A stretch of 7,464 nucleotides of DNA from Comamonadaceae bacterium (GTDB taxonomy: Bacteria; Pseudomonadota; Gammaproteobacteria; Burkholderiales; Burkholderiaceae_C): the NCBI GenBank assembly GCA_947460165.1, contig CANHKH010000164.1, positions 1 through 7,464 of the forward strand, given 5' to 3'. Position 1 is the first letter of the stretch; each line of letters begins with the position of its first letter. Shown here one piece after another: positions 1 to 6,742 of the stretch. The notes under the pieces were generated by a model. That model saw nothing but the letters and a program-made list of their open reading frames with translations. It had not been told where the DNA came from and ran no database searches. A program made the position numbers and the translations under genes.

Positions 1-1817
1 ATGCCGGCGGGGAATTCTTTTTCGGTGTTTTTGCGCACCTGCGGCGCGGTCTCGGGCTTGCGCAGGCCTTGCGAGCGCTTGTCCAGCAGGGGCGCCAGCT
101 CAATGCCGTCAATCAAGTCCACCGGGTCCAGCACATTGCCCTCGGACTTGCTCATTTTTTTGCCTTGAGCGTCTTTCACCAGGCCGTGGATGTACACATG
201 CTTGAAGGGCACTTGGCCGGTGAAGTGCGTGGTCATCATGATCATCCGGGCAACCCAGAAAAAGATGATGTCGTAGCCCGTCACCAGCACGGTCGAAGGC
301 AGGAACAGGTCCAGCTCCTTGGTCTTGTCGGGCCAGCCCAGCGATGAAAAAGGCACCAGCGCCGAGGAGTACCAGGTGTCCAGCACGTCGGGGTCGCGGC
401 TGAGTGTTTTGCCCGTGGCCTGGGCTTGGGCGGCGGCTTCGGTCTCGGCCACGTAAATGCGGCCGTCTTCGTCGTACCAGGCTGGGATTTGGTGGCCCCA
501 CCACAGCTGGCGCGAAATGCACCAGTCCTGGATGTTGCCCATCCACTGGTTGTAAGTGTTGACCCACTGCTCGGGCACAAACTTCACCTCGCCGCTGGCC
601 ACGGCGTCTATGGCTTTTTGCGCAATGCTTTTGCCCGTGGGGTCCTGTTGGCTGACTTGGTTCATGGCCACAAACCACTGGTCGGTCAGCATGGGTTCGA
701 TCACCTGGCCGGTGCGGGCGCAGCGCGGCACCATGAGCTTGTGCTTTTTCACCTCGACCAAGAGGCCCAAGGCCTCCAGGTCGGCCACCACTTGCTTGCG
801 GGCTGCAAAGCGGTCCAGGCCGCGGTAGGCGGCGGGCGCGTTCTCGTTGATGCTGGCGTCCAGGTGCAGCACGCAGATCAGCGGCAGGCTGTGGCGCTGG
901 CCCACGGCGTAGTCGTTGGCGTCGTGCGCGGGCGTGACCTTGACCACGCCCGTGCCAAAAGCGCGGTCCACGTAGTCGTCGGCAATCACGGGAATCTCGC
1001 GATCGCACAAGGGCAGCTTGACCGTCTTGCCGATCAAGGCCTGGTAGCGTTCGTCCTCGGGATGCACCATCACGGCCACGTCGCCCAGCATGGTTTCAGG
1101 CCGGGTGGTGGCCACGGTGAGCGAGCCCGAGCCGTCGCTCAGCGGGTAGCGGATGTGCCACAAAAAGCCATCTTCTTCCTCGCTTTCCACCTCCAGGTCG
1201 CTCACGGCCGACTTGAGCACCGGGTCCCAGTTGACCAGGCGCTTGCCCCGGTAAATCAGGCCTTGCTCATAGAGCTTGACAAAGGTGGAGGTGACCACCT
1301 TGGACATTTTGGGGTCCATGGTGAAGTACTCGTGCGCCCAGGACACCGAGTCGCCCATGCGCCGCATTTGCTCGGTGATGGTCGAGCCCGACTGCTGCTT
1401 CCACTCCCAGACCTTGTCCAAAAACTTCTCACGCCCCAGGTCGTGGCGGCTTTGGCCTTGGGCCTGCAACTGGCGCTCGACCACGATTTGCGTGGCAATG
1501 CCCGCATGGTCGGTGCCCGGCACCCACAAGGTGTTGAAACCCGACATGCGGTGGTAGCGCGTGAGCGCGTCCATGATGGTCTGGTTGAACGCATGGCCCA
1601 TGTGCAGCGTGCCCGTCACATTGGGCGGCGGCAGCTGCACGCAAAACGAGGGCTTGGCCTCCTCCAGCGTGGGCGTGTATTGGCCGCTCTGCTCCCAAGC
1701 CGGTCCCCAGTGCGCCTCCAAGGCGGCGGGCTCGAAGGATTTGGACAGCGATTGCAGACCGGGCTGGGGGCTCGGGGCTGGTGGGGTCGGTGCGCTTGGA
1801 TCGGGAGATGGGCTCAT
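1..1817 (-). CDS. valS: Valyl-tRNA synthetase (N-terminal 605 codons; C-terminus beyond left edge)
   Basis: Cytoplasmic class I aminoacyl-tRNA synthetase that charges tRNA-Val with valine and edits mischarged threonine. Seen in the translation: the class I HIGH-type motif as HMGH (residues 72-75, after PPPNVTGTL), the CP1 editing domain with TTRPETMLGD (237-246) and HDANDY (298-303), the zone around DWCISRQLWWGH (431-442), and the second catalytic motif KMSKS (554-558) followed by EGN. The family is about 900-950 residues, so roughly the last third (anticodon-binding and coiled-coil tRNA-binding arm) lies outside the window. The chosen ATG gives a Pro/Ser-rich tail of about 20 residues before the usual start of homology (LSKSFEP), longer than in E. 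coli ValS. No Shine-Dalgarno sequence precedes it; the bases upstream are the T-tract of an intrinsic terminator. In-frame CTG or TTG codons at residues 21, 24 and 33 are alternatives, but none has a better ribosome binding site. Identity is certain; the exact start is not. Confidence 0.97.
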   Translation of the reverse strand, partial: MSPSPDPSAPTPPAPSPQPGLQSLSKSFEPAALEAHWGPAWEQSGQYTPTLEEAKPSFCVQLPPPNVTGTLHMGHAFNQTIMDALTRYHRMSGFNTLWVPGTDHAGIATQIVVERQLQAQGQSRHDLGREKFLDKVWEWKQQSGSTITEQMRRMGDSVSWAHEYFTMDPKMSKVVTSTFVKLYEQGLIYRGKRLVNWDPVLKSAVSDLEVESEEEDGFLWHIRYPLSDGSGSLTVATTRPETMLGDVAVMVHPEDERYQALIGKTVKLPLCDREIPVIADDYVDRAFGTGVVKVTPAHDANDYAVGQRHSLPLICVLHLDASINENAPAAYRGLDRFAARKQVVADLEALGLLVEVKKHKLMVPRCARTGQVIEPMLTDQWFVAMNQVSQQDPTGKSIAQKAIDAVASGEVKFVPEQWVNTYNQWMGNIQDWCISRQLWWGHQIPAWYDEDGRIYVAETEAAAQAQATGKTLSRDPDVLDTWYSSALVPFSSLGWPDKTKELDLFLPSTVLVTGYDIIFFWVARMIMMTTHFTGQVPFKHVYIHGLVKDAQGKKMSKSEGNVLDPVDLIDGIELAPLLDKRSQGLRKPETAPQVRKNTEKEFPAG

Positions 1818-1830
1818 GGCGTGTGGAAAC

Positions 1831-1857
1831 AAAAAACGGCGTTTTGACACGCCGTTT
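1831..1857 (-). terminator. Rho-independent terminator after the Bug gene
   Basis: A perfect 9-bp stem (AAACGGCGT pairing with ACGCCGTTT, arms 1834-1842 and 1849-1857) closes a 6-nt loop. Read on the minus strand it runs into six T residues (1836-1831). It lies 66 nt past the stop codon of the Bug protein gene and points the right way to end the ene-reductase/Bug transcript. It also ends only 13 nt before the valS start codon, so valS either has a promoter overlapping this hairpin or carries the hairpin in its own leader. On the plus strand the hairpin is followed by only a short T run, so it is probably one-directional. Confidence 0.85.
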
Positions 1858-1923
1858 CTTGGAGGCTGGAGAAAACCCCGATTTTAGCGATCCGCTCCAG
1901 CCGAGGGCCGCACCAAGCCAGAC

Positions 1924-2922
1924 TCAGTCCATGGTGATCTTGGCGGCCTTGATGGCTTTGGTCCAGTCGGCGGTTTCGCGCTCAACCTGGCGCGTGGTGT
2001 CTGCCGGCGACAAAAAGCGCAGCTCAATCCCGGCCGTGTCGGCGCGCTGGCGCGACTCGGGAAGCTCCAGGGCGCGCTTTAAGTCAGCGCTGAGTTTTTG
2101 CAGCACGGGCGCGGGGGTGCCTGTGGGCGCGTAAATGGCCACCCAGGCGTCCAGCTCAAAGTTGGCCAGACCCGCCTCGGCGGCCGTGGGCACTTGCGGC
2201 ATGCCCGGGTGGCGGTTTTTGCCTGTGACAGCCAAGGCCTTGAGCTTGCCGGTGTTGACGTGCTGCATCACCGAGGGCGGCGTGGTGATGAACACCTGCA
2301 CCTGGCCGGCCAGCACGTCGGCAATGGCCTGGCCCGAGCCTTTGTAAGGCACATGCGTCATCTCAATGCCCACCGACTGCTTGAAAATTTCAGTGCCAAT
2401 GTGGGCCACCGATCCGTTGCCTTGCGAGGCGTAGTTGAGCTTGCCCGGGTTGGCCTTGGCCCAGGTGATGAACTCGCGCAGGTTGTTCACGGGCACCGAG
2501 GGGTGGACCGCAATCACATTGGTGGCAATGGTGGCCAGGCCAATGGGGGTGAGCTCTTTGGGGTCCCAGGGCAGCTTGTCCATCAAGATGGGGTTGGCCA
2601 CGTGGTAGCCCGAGTAAGACACCAGCAGGGTGTGGCCGTCTTTGGCGGACTGGCGGGCCACTTGCTGGTAGGCCAGGTTGCCGCTGGCGCCGGGCTTGTT
2701 TTCCACCACCACCGACTGGCCCATGACTTTGCCCATGGCGTCACCGACCAGGCGCGCCGAGGTGTCCACCAAGCCGCCGGGCGGATTGGGCACCAGCAAG
2801 CTGATGGGCTTGCTCGGGAAGGTTTGGGCCCAGGCCGCCAGGCTCAGGGGCAGCAGCAAAGCGGCGGCGCACAGCTGGCGGCGCAAGTTGGGAATGGAAT
2901 TGCTTTTGGTGTGATGTCTCAT
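1924..2922 (-). CDS. Bug/TctC-family periplasmic solute-binding protein of a tripartite tricarboxylate transporter
   Basis: Extracytoplasmic binding protein, 332 residues, typical for the family. The N-terminus has a Sec signal peptide: basic RRQ near residues 14-16, a hydrophobic core (LCAAALLLPLSLAA), and an AWA-Q cleavage site after residue 32. The mature protein begins with the family hallmark FPSKPISLLVPNPPGG (35-50), followed by VVVENKPGASGNLA (71-84), WDPKELTPIG (119-128), LNYASQGNGS (162-171), HVPYKGSGQA (190-199) and the MPQVPTAAEAG region (241-251). Such proteins bind carboxylates, aromatic acids, amino acids or similar ligands for TctAB-type permeases. No tctA or tctB gene is visible here, which is common for the many orphan Bug proteins of Burkholderiales. 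The gene lies 37 nt behind the ene-reductase on the same strand and is followed by a terminator, so the two are probably one operon. The start ATG has a weak AAGAAG-like sequence 6 nt upstream. The ligand cannot be read from sequence. Confidence 0.93.
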   Translation of the reverse strand: MRHHTKSNSIPNLRRQLCAAALLLPLSLAAWAQTFPSKPISLLVPNPPGGLVDTSARLVGDAMGKVMGQSVVVENKPGASGNLAYQQVARQSAKDGHTLLVSYSGYHVANPILMDKLPWDPKELTPIGLATIATNVIAVHPSVPVNNLREFITWAKANPGKLNYASQGNGSVAHIGTEIFKQSVGIEMTHVPYKGSGQAIADVLAGQVQVFITTPPSVMQHVNTGKLKALAVTGKNRHPGMPQVPTAAEAGLANFELDAWVAIYAPTGTPAPVLQKLSADLKRALELPESRQRADTAGIELRFLSPADTTRQVERETADWTKAIKAAKITMD

Positions 2923-2959
2923 GGTTGCTTCTTTGGGGTGTTAGAAAAAGGCGTGACTT

Positions 2960-4081
2960 TCAGCGCATGCCAACGCGGGCATCGCCAAAAATTTGCTGTA
3001 CATCGCGCGGCAGACCGCGCCAGTACTGGGGCTGCGCGCTGACCTGCCCGCCCAAGGCGGCTGCCGCCTGCCAGCCCCAGCGCGGCTGGTACATAAAGGC
3101 CCGGGCCAGGGCCACCAGGTCGGCATCGCCTCGGGCCAGCACGGCCTCGGCCTGCGCCGGCTGGGTGATCAGGCCCACGGCAAAGGTGGGCAGGCCAGAG
3201 CGCTCGCGCACCACCCGGGCCAGAGGCACTTGGTAGTCGGGGCCCAAGGTGATTTTTTGCAGCGGTGAGACGCCGCCCGAGGAAATATGCACAAACTGCG
3301 CGCCCAGGGCCTTGAGCCGCAGGGCCAGCTCGGCTGTTTCGTCCACGGTCCAGCCGCCGTCCACCCAGTCGGTGCCCGAGATGCGCATGCCCAGCGTGCC
3401 GCCAAAGACCTGGCGCACATCGGCAAACACCTCCAGGGCCAGGCGAATGCGATTGTCAAAGGAGCCGCCGTAGGCGTCTTGGCGCTGGTTGGCCAGCGGC
3501 GAGAGGAACTGGTGCAGCAAGTAGCCGTGGGCGGCGTGCAGCTCAATGGCATCCAGGCCCAGCGCGTCGGCGCGGCGGGCGGCGTCCACAAAGTCCAGGC
3601 GGATGCGGGAGATGTCTTGCAGGCTCAGGGCGATGGGGGCAGGCTCGGTGGGCAGGTGGGGCAGGGCGCTGGGGCCTTCCACGGCCCAGCCGCCTTGCTC
3701 GGGGGTGATGAGCGCGCCCCCATTCCAGGGCGCAGCGCTGGAAGCTTTGCGCCCGGCGTGGCTCAGTTGTATGCACACCGCCGAAGGCGGCGCCAGGCGG
3801 CGGGCGCGCGCCAAGTTCTCGCCCAGGGCGGCGGCGCTGGCGTCGTCCCACAGGCCCAGGCAGTGCGGGCTGATGCGGCCCTCGGGCGAAATGGCCGTGG
3901 CCTCCAGGGTCAACATGGCCGCGCCGCTGTTGAGCAACTGGGTCCAGTGCGTCAAGTGCCAGTCGTTGGCCAGGCCGTCTTGGCTGGCGTATTGGCACAT
4001 GGGCGCGACCACCAGGCGGTTGGCCAGGGTCAGGGGGCCACGCGGGGCGTCAAATGTAAAGGGTGAAAAAAGCAGGCTCAC
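2960..4081 (-). CDS. NADH:flavin oxidoreductase, Old Yellow Enzyme family (YqjM/XenA-like)
   Basis: FMN-dependent ene-reductase with a TIM-barrel fold, 373 residues, probably cytoplasmic; no signal peptide is seen. The family reduces activated C=C bonds of enones, some nitro compounds and other electrophiles using NAD(P)H. Visible features of the YqjM/XenA (thermophilic-like) subgroup: PMCQY with the flavin-tuning Cys29 and Tyr31, Gln105 in IQLSHAGRKAS, the substrate-binding pair His182 and His185 in LHAAHGYLLHQFLSP, the family signature NQRQDAYGGSFDNRIR (198-213), Arg233 in GMRIS, and the phosphate-binding end around VGLI and ALARAFMYQP (302-333). Translation starts at GTG: no in-frame ATG occurs before residue 28, and homology begins at LFSPF. 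A tiny ATG-AGA-CCC-GCG-TGA reading frame ends on this GTG. It is transcribed divergently from yaaA and leads into the Bug protein gene, which suggests a role on an imported unsaturated compound; that is inference. The physiological substrate is unknown. Confidence 0.94.
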   Translation of the reverse strand: MSLLFSPFTFDAPRGPLTLANRLVVAPMCQYASQDGLANDWHLTHWTQLLNSGAAMLTLEATAISPEGRISPHCLGLWDDASAAALGENLARARRLAPPSAVCIQLSHAGRKASSAAPWNGGALITPEQGGWAVEGPSALPHLPTEPAPIALSLQDISRIRLDFVDAARRADALGLDAIELHAAHGYLLHQFLSPLANQRQDAYGGSFDNRIRLALEVFADVRQVFGGTLGMRISGTDWVDGGWTVDETAELALRLKALGAQFVHISSGGVSPLQKITLGPDYQVPLARVVRERSGLPTFAVGLITQPAQAEAVLARGDADLVALARAFMYQPRWGWQAAAALGGQVSAQPQYWRGLPRDVQQIFGDARVGMR

Positions 4082-4115
4082 GCGGGTCTCATTTCAAAGG
4101 TGTCAGGGGGCGACT

Positions 4116-4138
4116 GAACAATAATTGTCACGTTGTTC
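4116..4138. promoter_or_regulatory. Dyad GAACAA-N11-TTGTTC in the divergent yaaA/ene-reductase gap (possible operator)
   Basis: The 77-nt gap between the divergent starts of the ene-reductase (4081) and yaaA (4159) contains a perfect 6-bp inverted repeat, arms 4116-4121 and 4133-4138, with centres 17 bp apart. A smaller palindrome ACAATAATTGT (4118-4128) overlaps the left arm. An AATAAT hexamer at 4120-4125 could be a yaaA -10 element, but I see no good -35 at normal spacing. The arrangement fits a dimeric regulator site overlapping a promoter, and OxyR or Fur control would make sense for yaaA. The sequence does not clearly match either consensus, so the regulator is left open. It could also form a weak RNA hairpin in the yaaA leader. 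Confidence 0.4.
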
Positions 4139-4158
4139 GACCAGGTCTGCTGTCACTT

Positions 4159-4935
4159 ATGCTTTTTCTCCTCTCCCCCGCCAAGTCTTTGGACTATGAA
4201 ACGCCTCTGCCCAAGCTGCCGCACACGCTGCCGGGTTTTGTGCCGCAGTCGAGCGAGCTCATTGAGGTGCTCAGGACAAAGTCGCCCGCCCAGATTGCCG
4301 AGCTCATGGACTTGTCGGACAAGCTCGCCGGCCTGAACGCGGCCCGCTACGAGGCCTGGGCGCCTGAATTTACGCCCCACAACTCGCGCCAGGCGGCGCT
4401 GGCCTTCAATGGCGATGTCTACGAAGGCCTGGACGCCAAGACCTTGAGCGCCGCCCAACTGGCCTGGGCCCAAGAGCGGCTGTGCATTTTGAGTGGTCTT
4501 TATGGTGTGCTGCGGCCGCTGGACTGGATGCAGCCTTACCGCCTGGAAATGGGCACCACGCTGGCCACGGCCAAAGGCAAAAACCTCTACCAGTTCTGGG
4601 GCGCGCAGATTGCCCAGTACCTGAACGAGCGCGCAGCCAGCCAAAAATCGCCCGTGATCGTGAACCTGGCCAGCGAGGAGTACTTCAAGGCCGTGGACAG
4701 ACGCGCCTTGCAGGTGCCTGTGGTGAGCTGCGCCTTTGAGGAGTTCAAGGCCGGCAAGTACAAAATCATCAGCTTCATGGCCAAACGCGCCCGCGGCTTG
4801 ATGGTGCGCTACGCCATTGAGAAAAAGGCCGAGAGCGTGAAAAAGTTGGAGGCCTTCAACCTGGAGGGCTATGCGCTGGCGCCCGAGGTGTCCAGCCCCG
4901 AGCGCTTGGTGTTCAGGCGCACAGCCAGTGCGTGA
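4159..4935 (+). CDS. yaaA: Peroxide-stress protein YaaA (DUF328/UPF0246)
   Basis: Cytoplasmic protein of 258 residues, the same length as the E. coli protein and alignable with it along its whole length. In E. coli, YaaA is induced by OxyR and keeps unincorporated iron low during hydrogen peroxide stress, limiting Fenton damage; later structural work reported a DNA-binding helix-hairpin-helix fold. Conserved blocks seen: SPAKSLDY (6-13), SDKLAGLNAARY (53-64), LAFNGDVYEGL (81-91), SGLYGVLRPLDWMQPYRLEMG (112-132), LYQFWG (143-148), NLASEEYFK (169-177) and KIISFMAKRARGLM (202-215). The frame stays open upstream to 4063, but the ATG at 4159 is chosen because MLFLLSPAK matches the usual family start. 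The Shine-Dalgarno sequence is poor (an AGG about 14 nt upstream). It is probably the first gene of a run with the dioxygenase and queF. Confidence 0.95.
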   Translation: MLFLLSPAKSLDYETPLPKLPHTLPGFVPQSSELIEVLRTKSPAQIAELMDLSDKLAGLNAARYEAWAPEFTPHNSRQAALAFNGDVYEGLDAKTLSAAQLAWAQERLCILSGLYGVLRPLDWMQPYRLEMGTTLATAKGKNLYQFWGAQIAQYLNERAASQKSPVIVNLASEEYFKAVDRRALQVPVVSCAFEEFKAGKYKIISFMAKRARGLMVRYAIEKKAESVKKLEAFNLEGYALAPEVSSPERLVFRRTASA

Positions 4936-4993
4936 GGCACGGCTTCGAACGCGCGCCCTGTGCAGGGCTGGGCGCAGTGGCAGAAAGTGATGC

Positions 4994-5851
4994 ATGACTG
5001 ATTTTTCATCCCAAGAGCCCACGGCCGCCGTGCTGCAGTGGGTCAGCTCGCAGCGCGCTGCCGGCTTTGATTCGCTCGCGCTCTACAAGTCTTTGCGTGA
5101 CTCGGGCTGGGACCACGACATGGCCTGCCGCTTGGTGGACTTGCAGCCTGCGCAAGCGCCTGAGCAGGCCAGCGCGCAAGAGCAGCCCGCCGAGCCCGCC
5201 GTGCCCTGGCCCCAGGGCGCTGGCCAGCGTGTCCAGCTCGACGCAGGCGATCGCCCGGTCCAAGCGCTGGCTGTCATGCGCGAGCCCAACATCGTTGTGC
5301 TGGCCAATCTGCTGAGCGAGGAGGAATGCGATGCCTTGGTGGCGGCGGCCCGGCCGCGCTTGTCGCGCTCGCTCACGGTGTCTGTGAAGACGGGCGGTGA
5401 AGAAGAAAACGTGGACCGCACCAGCCAAGGCATGTTTTTCGCGCGCGGCGAAAGCGACACCATCGCCCGCATTGAGGCGCGCTTGGCCCACCTGCTGAAC
5501 TGGCCCATGGAAAACGGCGAGGGCTTGCAAATTTTGCGCTATGGCCCGGGCGCCGAGTACAAGCCGCATTACGACTACTTTGACCCCAAGGAGCCGGGCA
5601 CGCCCAGCATCTTGGCACGCGGTGGCCAACGCGTGGCCACGGTGGTGATCTACCTCAACGAGCCCGAGGCTGGTGGCGGCACGGTGTTCCCCGACGTGCA
5701 ATTCGAGTGCATGCCGCGCAAAGGCCATGCCGTGTTTTTCAACTACAGCCAGCCCCATCCCGACAGCCGCTCGCTGCACGGCGGCTCGCCCGTGATCAGT
5801 GGCGAAAAATGGATTGCCACCAAGTGGTTGCGCGCGCATCGCTTTGACTGA
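4994..5851 (+). CDS. 2-oxoglutarate/Fe(II)-dependent dioxygenase, prolyl 4-hydroxylase-like, with N-terminal helical module
   Basis: 285 residues in three parts. Residues about 10-50 form a small predicted helical module (VLQWVSSQRAAGFDS to GWDHDMACRLVDL). Residues about 51-78 are a Pro/Ala/Gln/Glu-rich linker. Residues about 95-285 are the P4Hc double-stranded beta-helix domain. The iron ligands are visible as His192 and Asp194 (YKPHYDYFDP) and His262 (SLHGGSPV), with Lys272 (GEKWIATKW) as the likely 2-oxoglutarate carboxylate anchor. Other family marks are RTSQGMFF (141-149), LQILRYGPGAEY (178-189), the strand VATVVIYLNEPEAGGGTVFP (214-233) and KGHAVFFNY (243-251). The family hydroxylates peptidyl proline in animals and has scattered bacterial members whose targets are mostly unknown. 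No signal peptide is seen, so it probably acts in the cytoplasm. It follows yaaA by 58 nt and precedes queF by 45 nt. Class assignment is firm; the substrate is unknown, and free amino acid or small-molecule hydroxylation cannot be excluded. Confidence 0.92.
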   Translation: MTDFSSQEPTAAVLQWVSSQRAAGFDSLALYKSLRDSGWDHDMACRLVDLQPAQAPEQASAQEQPAEPAVPWPQGAGQRVQLDAGDRPVQALAVMREPNIVVLANLLSEEECDALVAAARPRLSRSLTVSVKTGGEEENVDRTSQGMFFARGESDTIARIEARLAHLLNWPMENGEGLQILRYGPGAEYKPHYDYFDPKEPGTPSILARGGQRVATVVIYLNEPEAGGGTVFPDVQFECMPRKGHAVFFNYSQPHPDSRSLHGGSPVISGEKWIATKWLRAHRFD

Positions 5852-5896
5852 AAACATCAAGCGGCCCAGCCCCCATTTCACCTTTTGCTTTGAGTC

Positions 5897-6742
5897 ATGA
5901 ACACCCCTGAACAATCCGAACTGGGCAAGGCCTCTGCCTATGCCGATCAGTACGACGCGGGTCTGCTGTTTCCCATCCCGCGCGCGGACAAGCGCGCCGA
6001 GATCGGTGTGGGGGCGCAAGCGCCATTTTTTGGCGCCGACCTCTGGACCGCTTATGAGCTCAGTTGGCTGAACCTGCGCGGCAAGCCCCAGGTGGCCATC
6101 GCGCAGGTGGTGGTGCCTTGCGATTCGCCGAACATCGTGGAGAGCAAGTCCTTCAAGCTGTACTTGAACAGCTTTAACAACACGCGCTTTGCCGATGCCA
6201 GCCACGTGCAAGCGCGCCTCAAAGCCGATTTGGGCGAGGCCGTGTGGCGCGGCTCGGTGCAGTCTGCCGGCGTGGGTGTCAAGCTGGTGCTGCCCGAGAT
6301 GTTTGACCGTGAGCCGATTCAAGAACTCGATGGCCTGAGCCTGGACCGCCTGGACGTGGCGTGCGACCGCTACACGCCCGCCCCCGACCTGCTGACCACG
6401 GCCGTGGGCGAGGTGCCCGTCACCGAGGTGCTCACCAGTGGCTTGCTCAAAAGCAACTGCCTGGTGACCGGCCAGCCCGATTGGGGCAGTGTGCGCATTG
6501 CCTACAGCGGCCCGCAAATTGAGCAAGCCGGTTTGCTGCAGTACTTGGTGAGTTTTCGCAACCACAACGAATTTCATGAGCAGTGTGTGGAGCGCATCTT
6601 CATGGACCTGTGGCGCCGCTGCCAGCCCACCAAGCTGACGGTGTACGCGCGCTACACCCGGCGTGGCGGGCTGGACATCAACCCGTTTCGCACCAGCCAC
6701 CCGCAGCCGCTGCCTGCGCAGGCACGCACAGCTCGCCAGTAA
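5897..6742 (+). CDS. queF: NADPH-dependent 7-cyano-7-deazaguanine reductase QueF (long, two-lobed type)
   Basis: Catalyses the four-electron reduction of the nitrile preQ0 to the amine preQ1 in queuosine biosynthesis, supplying the base inserted at position 34 of GUN-anticodon tRNAs. It has 281 residues, matching the long E. coli-type (YqcD) enzyme with tandem tunnelling-fold halves rather than the short Bacillus type. The NADPH-binding QueF motif ESKSFKLYLNSFN is at 82-94. The catalytic Cys188 lies in LLKSNCLVTGQPDWGS, with the proton-transfer Asp195. His227 and Glu228 of RNHNEFHEQCVERIF (221-235) would bind preQ0. The conserved C-terminal block VYARYTRRGGLDINPFR is at 249-265. The ATG at 5897 has only a weak GAG-like sequence just upstream. 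No other queuosine gene is visible in the window. The short gap to the dioxygenase suggests shared transcription; the gene-free region after it probably ends the unit. Confidence 0.97.
   Translation: MNTPEQSELGKASAYADQYDAGLLFPIPRADKRAEIGVGAQAPFFGADLWTAYELSWLNLRGKPQVAIAQVVVPCDSPNIVESKSFKLYLNSFNNTRFADASHVQARLKADLGEAVWRGSVQSAGVGVKLVLPEMFDREPIQELDGLSLDRLDVACDRYTPAPDLLTTAVGEVPVTEVLTSGLLKSNCLVTGQPDWGSVRIAYSGPQIEQAGLLQYLVSFRNHNEFHEQCVERIFMDLWRRCQPTKLTVYARYTRRGGLDINPFRTSHPQPLPAQARTARQ

Noticed and set aside
426..1847. 473-codon plus-strand open frame antisense to valS
   Set aside because: valS motifs are unmistakable on the other strand; this translation is His/Gly/Val-rich and resembles no family I know.
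2098..3042. 314-codon plus-strand frame over the Bug protein gene, and similar frames over the ene-reductase (3287-4066)
   Set aside because: Both are antisense shadows of well-supported genes, with skewed composition and no domain signals.
4063..4158. 32-codon N-terminal extension of yaaA
   Set aside because: Open only by chance; it would overlap the divergent ene-reductase start, and YaaA proteins begin at M-L-x-L-x-SPAK, which matches the ATG at 4159.
4951..4975. GCCCTG/CAGGGC hairpin between yaaA and the dioxygenase as a terminator
   Set aside because: The loop is very tight, the outer GCGC pairing needs a bulge, and no T-tract follows, so it does not support separating the two genes.
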